Source: Adiantum capillus-veneris (lineage: Eukaryota > Streptophyta > Polypodiopsida > Polypodiales > Pteridaceae). From it: a DNA stretch of 64,000 bases. How positions within the stretch are numbered: position 1 is the first letter of the stretch; each line of letters begins with the position of its first letter. The notes beneath the pieces are model-generated. The model was not told where the DNA came from and made no database searches. It saw only the letters and a program-made list of their open reading frames with translations. Position numbers and translations under genes: made by a program. The DNA is taken from contig CM043950.1 in the NCBI GenBank assembly GCA_014529385.2, positions 70,306,935 to 70,370,934 of the forward strand. The letters are read 5' to 3'. Positions 1 to 10,839 of the stretch are shown here, piece after piece.

Positions 1-862
1 CACATCAATCTTGGAAATGTTCACACATGAATTGACCATTTTAAGAGAAGCTCAGATGTCCAAAAAATACCAAGAAATGGTGAAGAGCTAGGTCTTACCA
101 TTCCTTTTTTCACAAGTTCATTGACTTTTGATGTAATCTCCTCTTGTTGAACTAGTGAGACTTGATAAGGAGGTTCGTTAGAGAGAGAGCTTCCTGGTAT
201 GAGCTCAATCCTATCATCCCCCTTCTAGGAGGTAACTCTCTTGGATGTCATCAATAAAAAGATCAGCATGTTCATTTACAAATGAATGGAAATCACATAC
301 TACTTTTAATGAACCATTAGAAGAGACAACATTATTTAGGTACATCCTTGACAATTATCATGTAAGCTGATATAGAACTCTTTATTGATTTGTCAAAGGA
401 GTCATGAGATAAAATGGGAATGGTGTGTCCCTTCTCATTTACTCACAAAGTGATGTCTTTTCTCTTGTCTTGAAATGCTACCAATCACTCTGGAAATTTG
501 ATGGAAGCAGCCATATGATCAAACCACGGTTCTCCAAGCAACACATCCTGATTCTTGAGTAGAGAGATGAGAAAATCCTCTTTGCCTACATACCCTTAAA
601 CAGGAAGCCCTAACTTTTCCAATCAACGGTGTGACTGGAGTCTCTTGTCCTTCAAAGGGTCCTTTAGTAGCATGTGTTTGTCCCATCTCATGAGCATGCA
701 TCCCTAGCTTTAATGCTAATCCCACAGATGTATAATTAATTGTGTGTGGAATCAGAATCAAAGAGGATGAAAGCATCATGTTCTCTCACTTTTTCTCATG
801 CATAACATAAGGGACTTCCAGGTGGAAGACCGCCCTCTTCTTGAACAGATACCATTGTAGTT
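1..862 (-). pseudogene. Ty3/gypsy protease and start of reverse transcriptase, decayed, cut by window edge
   Basis: Read on the minus strand, the segment continues the gag block on its right. At about 480-780 a retroviral-type aspartic protease can be followed across frameshifts; its C-terminal part has the family pattern V-L-L-G-x-P-W. From about 240 down to 1 the frame shows the start of a gypsy reverse transcriptase: a proline/tyrosine-rich entry, then V-x-E-L-V-K-K-G-M-V-R-P-S-S-S-P-F, the usual beginning of chromovirus-like RT. The rest of pol would lie to the left of the window. Several frame changes and stops make this non-functional. The assignment to Ty3/gypsy is firm; the lineage is not. 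Confidence 0.7.
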
Positions 863-2254
863 CTAGGGGTTTCTTTCTTTGCATGATTTTGAGGGCATGC
901 TCACCACATTCAAAGCATTTATTATCCTTACGATAATGCTCTGTATATTCAGGAGATAATCAATTCTTACCTTGGTAGCTAGATTTGTATGAGCATTTTG
1001 ATTTGAATTTTGTCCTTTCTCATGTAGCTTGTGTCTTCCATTCTTTGTCTTTGGTCCCTTGTTCGAATCTTGGAATTTGATGTTGGAGGCTACCATTGTG
1101 TGGTGGAGAACCTCTGAAATTGTCCGAGGTCTATACGTATTGATATAGTTTCTCCAATCTTCAGGGAGCCCAACATAAAATTGTTGCTTTTTCTTTGAGA
1201 AGTTGATGCACTTATATATCGTATCTTTGAGATGTAAATCCCAAAATTTCTCCACATATTTTTGCATCTTTTGTCCATCATCATGTTTTAGGATTCACCA
1301 TGCCGTAAGAACATGGTTGGAAGTCGCACTCGATAAGAATTGCTTCATAATAGCCACTTGGCATGTTTTTTTGTCTTCAGAGATTCTCCCTTGGAGCGTA
1401 GGCTTGCCCACCATTCATGGGATGATTATTGGAGATGCATAGCAACATGTCAAGTTTGAATGACTCCAAAAATTTTCATCACCAAAGGCTACATCCAATT
1501 GTTGGATAAAGCTTAAAACTTTGTCAACATTGCTGAAATTTCCATCAAAGGAGAGGAAGGTCATGCTTTTACCTCCTTCCTTGATCTTTCTTAGGCAATA
1601 TGCTCTCTTCCATGTAGCATGAGAGCGTTGAGGGCCTCTCCTCTTGTGTGCCTTGGGAGAATTGCTATTTGAGTAGGAGAAACTCTTGGATCCAAATGAG
1701 CTTGAGGATGACGAAGAGCTCGATGGTTTCTTCTTTCTTTATTTCTTTTTAGGTTTCTTCTCACTCTCCCCAAAACAACGACAAGAATGAGAGCTTGAAG
1801 AACTTCTCCTCCCAAAGGGAGGCGAGGGTGAGGGAATTCTTTGATGTCTCCTAGGATGTACATGTGCATCAGATGACACAAGGCTATCTTATTCGTGCAC
1901 ATGAGATCTCTCTCTTGTGTATTTGTATTTCTTTTTTCCATTTTCCTCACGTTGGAGGATTCTTTCTCTTCTTGTAGCATATGAGTGCTTCTTTTGCTCG
2001 TTAGAATTTCCTCTTTTTGAAGTCTCTTTATGAGACTTCTCATGAGAATCCTCTTTGGGAGTAGGGACAATAAGATTCCTTGTTTGCAATTGTGTTTGGA
2101 CTACAACCTACAAAGCAGGATTTTCCATAGCCTCTTGCAACATGCAAGCAAGAAATTCAACTCCCCAAATTCCATCAGTAGTTGCCGCATCATTGTGCAA
2201 ATCTAAGCTGGTGAATTCAATCACTCTCTCCTCTTCTTGATTGTCTTCAGACAT
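863..2254 (-). pseudogene. Ty3/gypsy gag, decayed
   Basis: The likely start ATG is at 2254-2252 and is followed by an acidic N-terminus. After a Lys/Arg/Ser-rich stretch (about 1590-2070) comes a region with the gag pattern of an aromatic and charged core (V-E-K-F-W-D-L-H-L-K and G-L-P-E-D-W-R, 863-1267) and a partial CCHC zinc knuckle (C-F-E-C-G near 915-930). The frame is broken several times. It lies directly between a primer-binding site at 2656-2668 and the protease at 480-780, so it is the 5' part of the same minus-strand element. Gag is the structural protein that would package the element RNA. There is no evidence that it is still made. Confidence 0.65.
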
Positions 2255-2655
2255 AGTGAAAGTTCTTTGTGAAATAGAAATTCTTTATGAGATATAACTA
2301 TCTCGTGTGAACAATCACAAATATTCCCCTTTGTGAATCAAGAGAAATCTCTTCTCATCTAACACACCCTTGGTTTAAACTCTTTTAATTAAACAAGGTA
2401 GAGAGAACGGTCATAACATTGCCCATATTGAAACTAATAAAATCCTTCTGAGATGGACGCTCAATATTGATAAAAGCAAAGCTAACCCCCACAAGGGTCC
2501 AGTATTAATATAACAGCTCCCAGGATGTTTAAGTTGCAAAATACACGGGTTAATAAATCTCAATACTCACATAAAATGGTTAATTAAAATGTTCAACCCT
2601 TCATGCTCAATCCTACCACCACCCTTTTTTCAAAAAGAAAGAGATCACCTAGATA

Positions 2656-2668
2656 TGCTATGATACCA
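2656..2668 (-). other. Primer-binding site, initiator Met-tRNA type
   Basis: On the minus strand this reads TGGTATCATAGCA, close to the common plant retroelement site TGGTATCAGAGC that pairs with the 3' end of initiator methionine tRNA. It sits between the gag start at 2254 and the presumed LTR edge near 2670. Confidence 0.6.
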
Positions 2669-2669
2669 A

Positions 2670-2814
2670 TGTTAAAGAAGTGGGATTAAAGTGTAGCAAA
2701 AATTACAGATTAACTAGAAATCAATCAATTTTGTAACGTTGAGCATATTCAAGCATGACAATTGCAGAGCATGCATTAGCTTAGCTTCAATCACCCATCA
2801 CACACATGTACAGA

Positions 2815-2876
<62 letters not shown>

Positions 2877-2930
2877 ATTTGGCACCAGTTGAGGGATAGA
2901 CTTTTTGGAGCCCACCCCCCTTCATAAGGA
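2670..2930 (-). repeat. 5' LTR (part) of the left-edge gypsy element
   Basis: The LTR edge is placed just outside the primer-binding site, at a TG dinucleotide (2670). The other LTR is off the left end of the window, so the outer limit is unknown; 2930 is only where obvious LTR-like features stop. The segment contains a 54-base (AG)n microsatellite at 2820-2873. Confidence 0.4.
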
Positions 2931-4369
2931 TTTTGCATTAATAAATGCTTCTTCTTCAGAAGAGCTTCTGGCCAATACAACTAGCTAATGACACTTTTAA
3001 CTACACAAATTAAAGAGATGAAAACTCTAAAATTTGGCAGAGATTGCGATTCGACTTTTCACTTAAAACACCTTGTTGAACTCAATCCCAAGGCCCTAAA
3101 CACGTCTCGATTGATAGGTATGTGGTGATTAAGCAAGAATCAGGTTAGAAAGAAGATATGTAAGTAATTGTCATTTAAATTTCACTTTGTACACTTAAGT
3201 TTCTTATTTTGTTTTAATTTTTTGTATACTATGTTTTAAAGTTGTTGATTTTCATATGATGAGTTCTTGAAGTTGTTTGTGATAATGCTCCTTAAAGCAT
3301 CCATACAAATTTTTTTGTTGCTATCCCCCATCTTTGACTAAACAATCAGCCCAACTGTGCCCGAGGAAACGAGACAGGTGGGCAAAAATCCCCCAAAAAG
3401 GGCAAGCAATGAGCCATGCAACTTGTAGGGGGGGCACTTGTCCTATTTTGTGGAATTTTCTTGCATAGTCTGACCACCTATTTCTTTCGTCACAATAGGG
3501 ATGATTTTAAAGTGGTAAGATGACCCAACATGCTTTGACTCGGCCCCATGCCATGTGGATATGACAATAACTAAGACTTAAAACTCTAGATTTTTAAGAA
3601 GCACAATGAAGATATCAAAACATTGAAGATCTATTCAATGTATATAAGGAAATTTCATCTCTCTAAAGGGGTTGGTTATAGCTAGAAACCTAAATTACAT
3701 CTACAAGTCGTATAGGAATTCCATGTGTGTCCTCACTTTGATTGTTTTTGTACCTACTTTTTCATATGCCCCAATTAAAAAAGGAAATGCAACAAAGATA
3801 GAAAAGATGTTGTTGGAGCCACGTCAAGTATATCAAATTCCACACCTATAAGTGCATTTGCCAAATTACTCACAATTTTCCTTCTCAGAGTAAACCCATA
3901 TTGTGCCTCATGCAAACCAAAAAGTAGGCAATTCTTTGTACAATTAACCAACAATGCTACATCTTATTAAAAAAGATTAAACCATAAGCATGAGAGTAAT
4001 GGGTCTCCAAATCATTGCATAAAGACTGCTTGGGTCAAAATATGTACGATAGTGTCAAGGTAGCCTCCATTTATCATGATAAAATAACCCACACAAATTG
4101 CGTTTGAAATATTTTAATGAACATTGCATATATTGTATAGCAAAATCAACAAACCTAGAATCAAATTGAGGTGAGCATGGCTACTTTAGAATATCAACTA
4201 TATTGCAAAAAACTCAAAAGGTATTCGTAATGGCTTCAAAAAATTAAAAGGTATTCCTAATTCAAAGATTCCCTCAACAACAGCAAAAACATTGCTCTAG
4301 TTTATAACATGCCACAATGGACGCAATGATGAAGCACATAGATTTGAAACAGTATCGAAGGATGGATAC

Positions 4370-4372
<3 letters not shown>
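2931..4372. other. No gene recognised
   Basis: AT-rich sequence without long open frames, splice-consistent exons or known repeat edges. Part of it may still be LTR of the left-edge element. Confidence 0.5.

Positions 4373-4464
<92 letters not shown>
4373..4464. repeat. Compound microsatellite (TG)n(AG)n
   Basis: About 27 TG units pass directly into about 19 AG units. The minus-strand reading frame across it (Ser/Leu and Thr/His runs) is a translation artefact. Confidence 0.97.
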
Positions 4465-4466
<2 letters not shown>

Positions 4467-5497
4467 CAAGGAAATTTTAAAGAGAAGAAAATGCTAAAGG
4501 AAAAAGAAAGGAGAAGAGAAACACAAATGGACCCATGGGAAGTTGACCACCTCTTTATATGGACACAAAAGGTCTTTTGACTTTCTACCTTCATATGTAT
4601 TTTTACTTTCCACCTTAGTGTGTCTTTTCATTTCCTTAACTCGCCCTTCACTCACACTTAAGATGTTTTCAAAGAACTTTTATTTTCCTGAGATTAGGGA
4701 GACCTAATCGCATGGCAAAGGATTTATAAAATTATTTTCATGAGACCCTAAAGGAGAACTTGTAATGCCACACATGCTCTTAAAATTATTCTCATGAGAC
4801 CCCAAAGGAGAACTTGTAATGCCACACATGCATAAGAGCATCCTCATAAGTGTGAACCATTTTTGTCAAGCTTCAACAAAGGCTTTGTTGTTATTACAAG
4901 CTAGATCCAGATTATTTACATTTGTTCTATTAGAGCTGAAGGTTGAACATTTTTTGGTGTTATTGGAGGAGGATGACTTCTACAATTGGCATCACTCATC
5001 ATAGCACTAGCTTGTGGAGATGAAATTGCAAAGTTGGTGAATGCTTCAATCTTCCTCTATCCAAAGTTACATGTGCTTGAGAAGTAGTCACCTTGTTTGG
5101 AATTTCTAGCAACTTGAATATTTATATAAAGAAGATGCTCCTATTTGAAATATCACACTAGGGCAAGTTTGTAAGTGCAATTGAGAGCATTTACGTTGAA
5201 AATGACCAACATATCATAAAGTGAGAAAAATATTGTAGCTTTTCTCACTTAGGCTTGAATGGCCGTTTGCCAACCAAAGGGTTTCCAAAATCCACGGTGA
5301 TGCTAGCGCAAGTGGTTTGTAGCCCAAAGAACCAAAAGCCGATTCATATTCGCATCGGGTTTTAGGGACACAAACCCTTTTACCAAGTTGAGTTGCAATT
5401 AAGGGCGGAAAAGGTTTCAAGTGCACTAGAAATCAACGATTTCTACCTACATAGGGGATTTGTTGTAGATCAAAGTCTGGTAATCTTTAGTTGAATC
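4465..5497. repeat. Intergenic stretch with a 54-bp tandem duplication
   Basis: No gene recognised. A direct duplication is visible: 4727-4780 is repeated at 4781-4831 with about two substitutions, so it is recent. The rest is unremarkable AT-rich sequence. Confidence 0.6.
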
Positions 5498-5920
5498 CTA
5501 AGCCAATACATGTGTCAATTGGGTATTGAAAAACAAAGGTGAAATTTCAAACAAAAGATTATCTATTTTAAGATTTGTAAGCAGTATTTCACAAAATCCT
5601 CTAGCACAAAAGTAGACACCACATATTGCTTGTTGCTTCAACAAAAAGTTCCACACGCTATGCAAAATCTTGAGCACCAGACATCTTTCCCCAAAAAACC
5701 CAAAATAATTGCATTTAGAGTACATGATGCATAAGCTCTTGCACATGAATGTGGACTTAGTGTAAGTCTTTTGTCCTTGCCATGTCTTTTTAACATCACC
5801 ACAATTCTTGGAAAGATAAGCACAAATGGCATCAATCTCATCCAGGTCTGCTTTTATAAAGGAATCCAATACAAAGCTGTAAGGTTTGTTAAAACTACTA
5901 GGGAGGTCCACTAGGTCCAA
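5498..5920 (-). CDS. Hypothetical open frame, 140 codons, unrecognised
   Basis: A minus-strand frame begins at an ATG and contains acidic and Lys-rich segments followed by a Cys/Phe-rich tail. I do not recognise any domain. It lies immediately outside the LTR-like repeat at 5962-6195 and in the same orientation as that repeat's TATA box, so it may be the decayed first coding region of an unidentified LTR element. It may equally be chance. Confidence 0.2.
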   Translation of the reverse strand: MDLVDLPSSFNKPYSFVLDSFIKADLDEIDAICAYLSKNCGDVKKTWQGQKTYTKSTFMCKSLCIMYSKCNYFGFFGERCLVLKILHSVWNFLLKQQAICGVYFCARGFCEILLTNLKIDNLLFEISPLFFNTQLTHVLA

Positions 5921-5961
5921 CTTGGTCGTTTAAGAGGAACTCAAGAAGCATCTATCTCAGG

Positions 5962-6195
5962 GGGTGCATTATGTAATCATGTTAATGTATCACATGAGTT
6001 CAGCAAGAAGGGATTTTTAATGCAAAAATTTTAGTCAAATTAGCAGATATACATTACCAAAAGGGGTTTTTATATTTCATTTTGAAAAAAATCATAAAAT
6101 AAGGGGTCATTTTATTCATTCAAACATGTTAAAAATGAAGTTTTTTAAATCCCCCCAAATGCACTTTATATAGGAGGTTCTCAATAGTGCACCCC
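5962..6195 (-). repeat. LTR-like dispersed repeat 'C', copy 1
   Basis: This block matches 21801-22029 over its whole length with scattered substitutions; both are in the same orientation. On the minus strand a canonical TATATAAAG box is visible (about 6164-6172). The edge carries TGTAATCATG on the plus strand, as an LTR end might. It could be the partner LTR of copy 2 around one large nested element, or an independent copy. No target duplication was identified. Confidence 0.5.
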
Positions 6196-6743
6196 TTTAG
6201 CATCTACTACAATTCTTTTCTCTTGAGGTAGGTTCTTTTTATAGGAACACTCTCCTATCTAAGCCATTCCAAAACCTATTAAAGGTAAAATTACAAGCTC
6301 TCTGGTACGGTATGTGTGAGCTTGTGGTCAAGTTAATTGGTTTTTACTCAAGTAAAGGTACGTTGTCAACCCTAATTTATGGAAACTTACCTTCTTTTGT
6401 CTCTCACCTTGCTCACTTAGGTCTTGCATAAATTTGTGAGGGATGATTTGATCTTAAATCAAGTGACTTAGCATGGCCAAATATGGGGAAATGGTTTTGA
6501 CCATACGTATTTTGATGCATACTTGGGTGCCAAATTCATTACATAACTTGATAAAGATGTTAGCTTGGATGTATATTGTTCTGAAATATGGGAACATATA
6601 ATGGAGTAAAATGCGCAATGCACATTTATTCCTAATAGTAATCGTAATGGTTTTGCGTCCTCAAAAAATGCTTATAGAACCGACTTAAAACCATAATGGG
6701 AAAAAAGTGATATTTTGTTGTTATTTATGTCTTTTATACATAT

Positions 6744-6792
<49 letters not shown>

Positions 6793-7485
6793 TATTTTTA
6801 TATTTTTATATTTTTTAAGTCTCGGGGTAATAGCTAGCATTGGACATGGGTAATTTTGGAACTATTATGATATGGTTTAAAATGCAATTTGTATCCTTTG
6901 AATAAGTATAAATTTGGAATTCGACAGCATAGATGGTGTGTAGAATCTTGTCCAAACTTTAGATGAAGTATAAATTTGGAATTCGGCAGCATAGATGGTG
7001 TGTAGAATTTTGTACTTTGGATTTACTAAGTCTAGTTGGATTTATCTTGCACTGAGATTGTTGCTAACTTGTAACCTTATTAATGTTAAGGATTACCTGT
7101 TGTAGATCCGCCGCCATATATGATAGATAATGAAAGTTCACTTGAAGACGATTGTGATGATTGCTTTAGCTTCTAAGTTGGGTTACCATCTAATTATTGG
7201 TAGATGTTATCACTTGATAGTTTAAAATAACAATCAAAATTTCAAGGAGTAAATATTATGTCTATGAGCCTTGGCCCTTCTGAATTCTTGGATATCCACA
7301 AGTTCTTTTACTAAAGGTGTTTCTTGTAACTAATACCTTATTATTCCTAACCATGAAGATTTACAATAGTGTCCATAGTGATCCTATTGCAATGTTGCTA
7401 GGGTTAATTCAAAGAGTACTATTTGCACCAACTACAAGAGAAGTGGATAATAAAGGCAAAGTTAGTACATTGTAGCTTTGATACA

Positions 7486-7543
<58 letters not shown>

Positions 7544-9723
7544 GTATTAAGATATTACTTATATACGAAAGATCACTTTGTTCAAAAGACAACTGGCTTT
7601 AGAAATTAAAAAGGCGATCTGCACAAAACCGATCGTGCATTTGACTCATTTTTGTACAATATGATCAAAATGACATAACATTCCAGTGATCCTCTAGTAC
7701 TAAACCATTTTATGAGAATGAAATATGCCTTCATCTCCAAGGTCAGCTGCAGCAAAGCTGAACATTTTTAAGCAAAGATAGAATTCTCACCTGCTTCCAT
7801 ATAGACAAGGCACATGTTTTCTTAGACTTGGCTATGTATGGTAGGTGTCAAAGGACCTATTAATTTTTATCCATGTCATACTTCAAAATTATTTGACAAG
7901 TAACAATCCTATATGGGGAAAAAGTATTTAAAGCTAAAAAAGTGATCCCAATTTTAAAGCTTAGAAACCCATCCTTTCTTATGCAGTTTGCTGCTAAGCT
8001 TGCTTTTCAAGGCACAAATTGTTAAGAGATAGAAAAGCAAGAATTCATACATAAACCAGTAGGCCAAACGAAAATGCCCCTATAGAGTCATTATAAGGCT
8101 TGGTATTACATGTATTGTAGCTACAAATAATAGCTACTTAATGAGACGAGAGAATATCCAAGTAAGTGATGGCCATACGAGCGAAGTATCTCTACTTTAA
8201 CCAAAGTTGTAGGAAAATTTATCAAAACAAGTATTGTAGTCTCTAAGTACATTTTAAAGATTTCTGAAGTAGAAGTAACCCCAGTTTTTTTTATTATGGA
8301 GCTAAAAGACTAGTCCCCTCCTAGTCATCTATATGAATCCAAAACCCTTTAGTGCAGCCTTCAATGTACCATGTCAAGAGAAAGATCCAGTATCATCCAA
8401 GTAAAACCATATACTCATGCCTACTAAACACCAAAAATCCAATGTAAAGAACATTGTTCCAAGCATGTTTAAGCTTGAGGGAGGTTTTCTCATTCTATGC
8501 TAGAGATAAAATGATTAAAAAAAAAAAAACCAAGAGATAATCTAGATAAGGCAATATATCAACAATCAAACAACAAGAGCCCAAGGTGTTAGGATATGAC
8601 ATTTCAAAAGAAATCCCATCAAGATTAAGTATCAGCCATGCTTAAGCAAGAATTACTAGTCTAAGTAGAGTACAATCAAAAGGGTATCAACCACTAATAG
8701 TACATAGCTAGCTTATTATTCCAACCCCAGTCAGAATCTCAATGAAACAAGTATAGTCATGACCATGTGTATAGCACTCAAAGTCAAGGAGACTAGATAA
8801 GGTGTTTATAACTTGATTTAAGATTCTAGAATATTCCCAACAAAAAGAAAATGTGTGTTTATCTAAGACTTTTTAAAAGAAGATCAGAATTGTCTCCATA
8901 AGATAAAAAATCTCATTGGAGCATTGTCTACATAATCCAAAAAATCAATAAAATAACACGATATAAATAGGCATGTATTAAGCCGCAAATATCCACAAGG
9001 TAATAGAGCAAACATTCTACCCTAGGATCCTAGTATAGTAGAAAACCAATAGCTAGCCCCATATATTGGATACAGAAGCTAGCTTGACAATACTTAATGG
9101 AAGGTTCATTCTTGAATGTTTTTGGGAAAAAGCTAGATGAACCAATCATCACCATCAAATGTGCTAATAAAATAGAGCATCCAATAAAGTATCAGGCTAC
9201 AATGTGGCTACTACTTGGAACCACCAAAATACACATTTTCTCATACCTATGTGGAGAAAATGCTAGCACAGCCGTGGTGTATGACATGTGACTATGTCAC
9301 TCGTAAAGTTCTTCATGCTAATTGGGTAGAACCTTTATTCTTCTAGTTGATTACCTTATGCCTTGTATAATTATCGTTTTTGGGGCTTGATAATGGCTTT
9401 TCCATTGATCTATGCTTGACCAAAGGTTAAAAGTTCTATAAGGTTGTCAATCCATTGTTGAACTTGTCTGCTAATAGGATTGATTCTTTATTTCTTTATA
9501 TTTTCATGATTGATGGGCATACTTTGTTTAGCATCCAATTTCTTAAGAAGGTTTTCTTCTTTAGAAACATCTGATTCTTCATCGAAGTCTGCATAATTGA
9601 TGCAAAACCTTCTCTAGTCATTGCTTTGTGATTCTCTTTGTATTGTAATAACTGTGTCAATCCATTTATCTTTATCATTATCAGAATGAACTTTCAGAGA
9701 GTATTCTAGATTTGAAATGGTTT
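6196..9723. repeat. Gene-free region with microsatellites and a tandem duplication
   Basis: No credible coding region. Visible repeats are a (TTTA)n run at 6741-6790, a 62-bp-period direct duplication at 6904-7013, and a (TG)n run at about 7490-7542. The rest is AT-rich sequence with scattered short frames. Confidence 0.6.
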
Positions 9724-9995
9724 CTATTTTTCATAAGGATCTTGGATTGAAGAGTGTACCTTTTCTTCAGGCATGAGTAGGGGTAGGTATTCTGCAAGAA
9801 TACCATCCGAGATACCATCAAAGCTAATTGTTGGAGAGTCTAAGATAGCTTGTACCTCTTCTTCACTTATTTCTCTTAGTGTTATTGAGACATGATATTT
9901 TTCTTGAACCTCTTTACTTTTACTATCTGAAGAAGTTGGATGTGATTCTTCTAATGGGAAAGTTCTCTCAGTTACTACAACATCTACCTTTGGTG
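9724..9995 (-). pseudogene. Reading frame of unknown function, split by the copia insertion (3' part)
   Basis: A minus-strand frame without ATG runs about 90 codons to a stop at 9724-9726. It is rich in Glu, Ser, Pro and Lys, with a segment S-E-E-E-V-Q-A-I-L-D. It is open right up to the copia target duplication at 9991-9995. On the far side of the element the same frame continues from 15567 to about 15641, where a stop precedes it. Counting the target duplication once, the joined frame is about 113 codons. I do not recognise the product. Further open segments at 9496-9678 may belong to it. Confidence 0.35.
9991..9995. repeat. Target-site duplication TGGTG (left)
   Basis: Identical to 15567-15571 on the other side of the copia element; five bases is the usual length for LTR retrotransposons. 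Confidence 0.95.
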
Positions 9996-10079
9996 TGTTA
10001 GGAAATATGACGTAGCTAAATAGATAATTGAGTAGATCACTTAATGGAGAGAGACAGATTTACATACACGAGATTATAG

Positions 10080-10116
<37 letters not shown>

Positions 10117-10316
10117 CACGATATACGTGGTTCACCCAATGTGGGCTACGTCCACGGGAAAGCAGCCACTCAATGGCTTTAGTACTTCAAAACAAGAAGT
10201 AATTTACAAAGGGATTATACCCTTAATGGAGCTCCCGCCTTGCTTCACTCTCACCACCTCACACTCACCTTGTTGCATCAACTTCACACTATGAAATGTG
10301 TGTAGAAATGGCCTCC

Positions 10317-10323
10317 TTTTATA
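10317..10323 (-). promoter_or_regulatory. TATA box of copia LTR (3' copy)
   Basis: Minus strand TATAAAA followed by GG; the identical box in the 5' LTR is at 15112-15118, where it would drive the element transcript. Confidence 0.6.
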
Positions 10324-10449
10324 GGCCAAAAGGGCTACCCTCTCTTATGAGAGACAACCATGTGTAGCCGCCCTTGTGCGAATAAGTCCAAATCGGACCC
10401 TCCAATCCGCCCATGTGTGGCCGCCCTTGAGAAGACAAGTCCGCTTTTG

Positions 10450-10560
10450 AATTCGGCCACCGGCCACCGGCCATTGACTTTCGACCACCGGCCACCGGCC
10501 ATTGACTTCAGACCACCGGCCATCGGCCATTGACTACCGGCCACCGGCCAACCGACCGGT
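10450..10560 (-). repeat. U3 minisatellite with W-box-like TTGACT cores
   Basis: About three imperfect units of 27-28 bp built from GGCCACCGGCC and ATTGACTT. Each unit carries TTGACT, which fits the WRKY-factor W-box core TTGAC(C/T). The array lies roughly 130-240 bp upstream of the TATA box in element orientation. The same array is at about 15246-15347 in the 5' LTR. A regulatory role is inference. Confidence 0.55.
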
Positions 10561-10779
10561 TGTTTTCCGACCACTTTCCGGACGCCGTCCGGCCATAATA
10601 TTCCGGCGAAAAAGAATATTGTCCGTGATTCTTGCCCCTGATTCTTGTCCGTGAAAATTTTGGTTTCCGGTGAGTGATTTTCCTTCATGCACGATGGCTT
10701 CTCCTCATAATGGGGGCCTTACAAATGTGCGCTTTTACCACAGAAAATTACAAGGGTAAATCAGGCTCCATACTTAACA

Positions 10780-10791
10780 ATCTCCCACTTG
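10780..10791 (-). other. Polypurine tract of the copia element
   Basis: On the minus strand AAGTGGGAGAT abuts the 3' LTR; it would prime plus-strand DNA synthesis. Confidence 0.75.
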
Positions 10792-10839
10792 GAGACTGAT
10801 CTCCAAACCAAACCTGTGATTGCTTTCCATTCTGGCTTC

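Larger units (their letters stand above)
9996..10779 (-). repeat. 3' LTR of the copia element
   Basis: 784 bp. In element orientation it holds U3 with a three-unit GC-rich minisatellite (about 10450-10560), a TATA box at 10317-10323, and a (CT/GA)n run at 10083-10112 downstream of the promoter. The same modules occur in the other LTR. Confidence 0.92.

Noticed and set aside
2739-2980. Open frames made of Arg-Glu or Ser-Leu runs (also near 4274-4594, 27404-27819, 29867-30127, 41954-42220, 57655-57837)
   Set aside because: They are translations of (GA/CT)n and (GT/CA)n microsatellites; no start context, splice sites or domain support.
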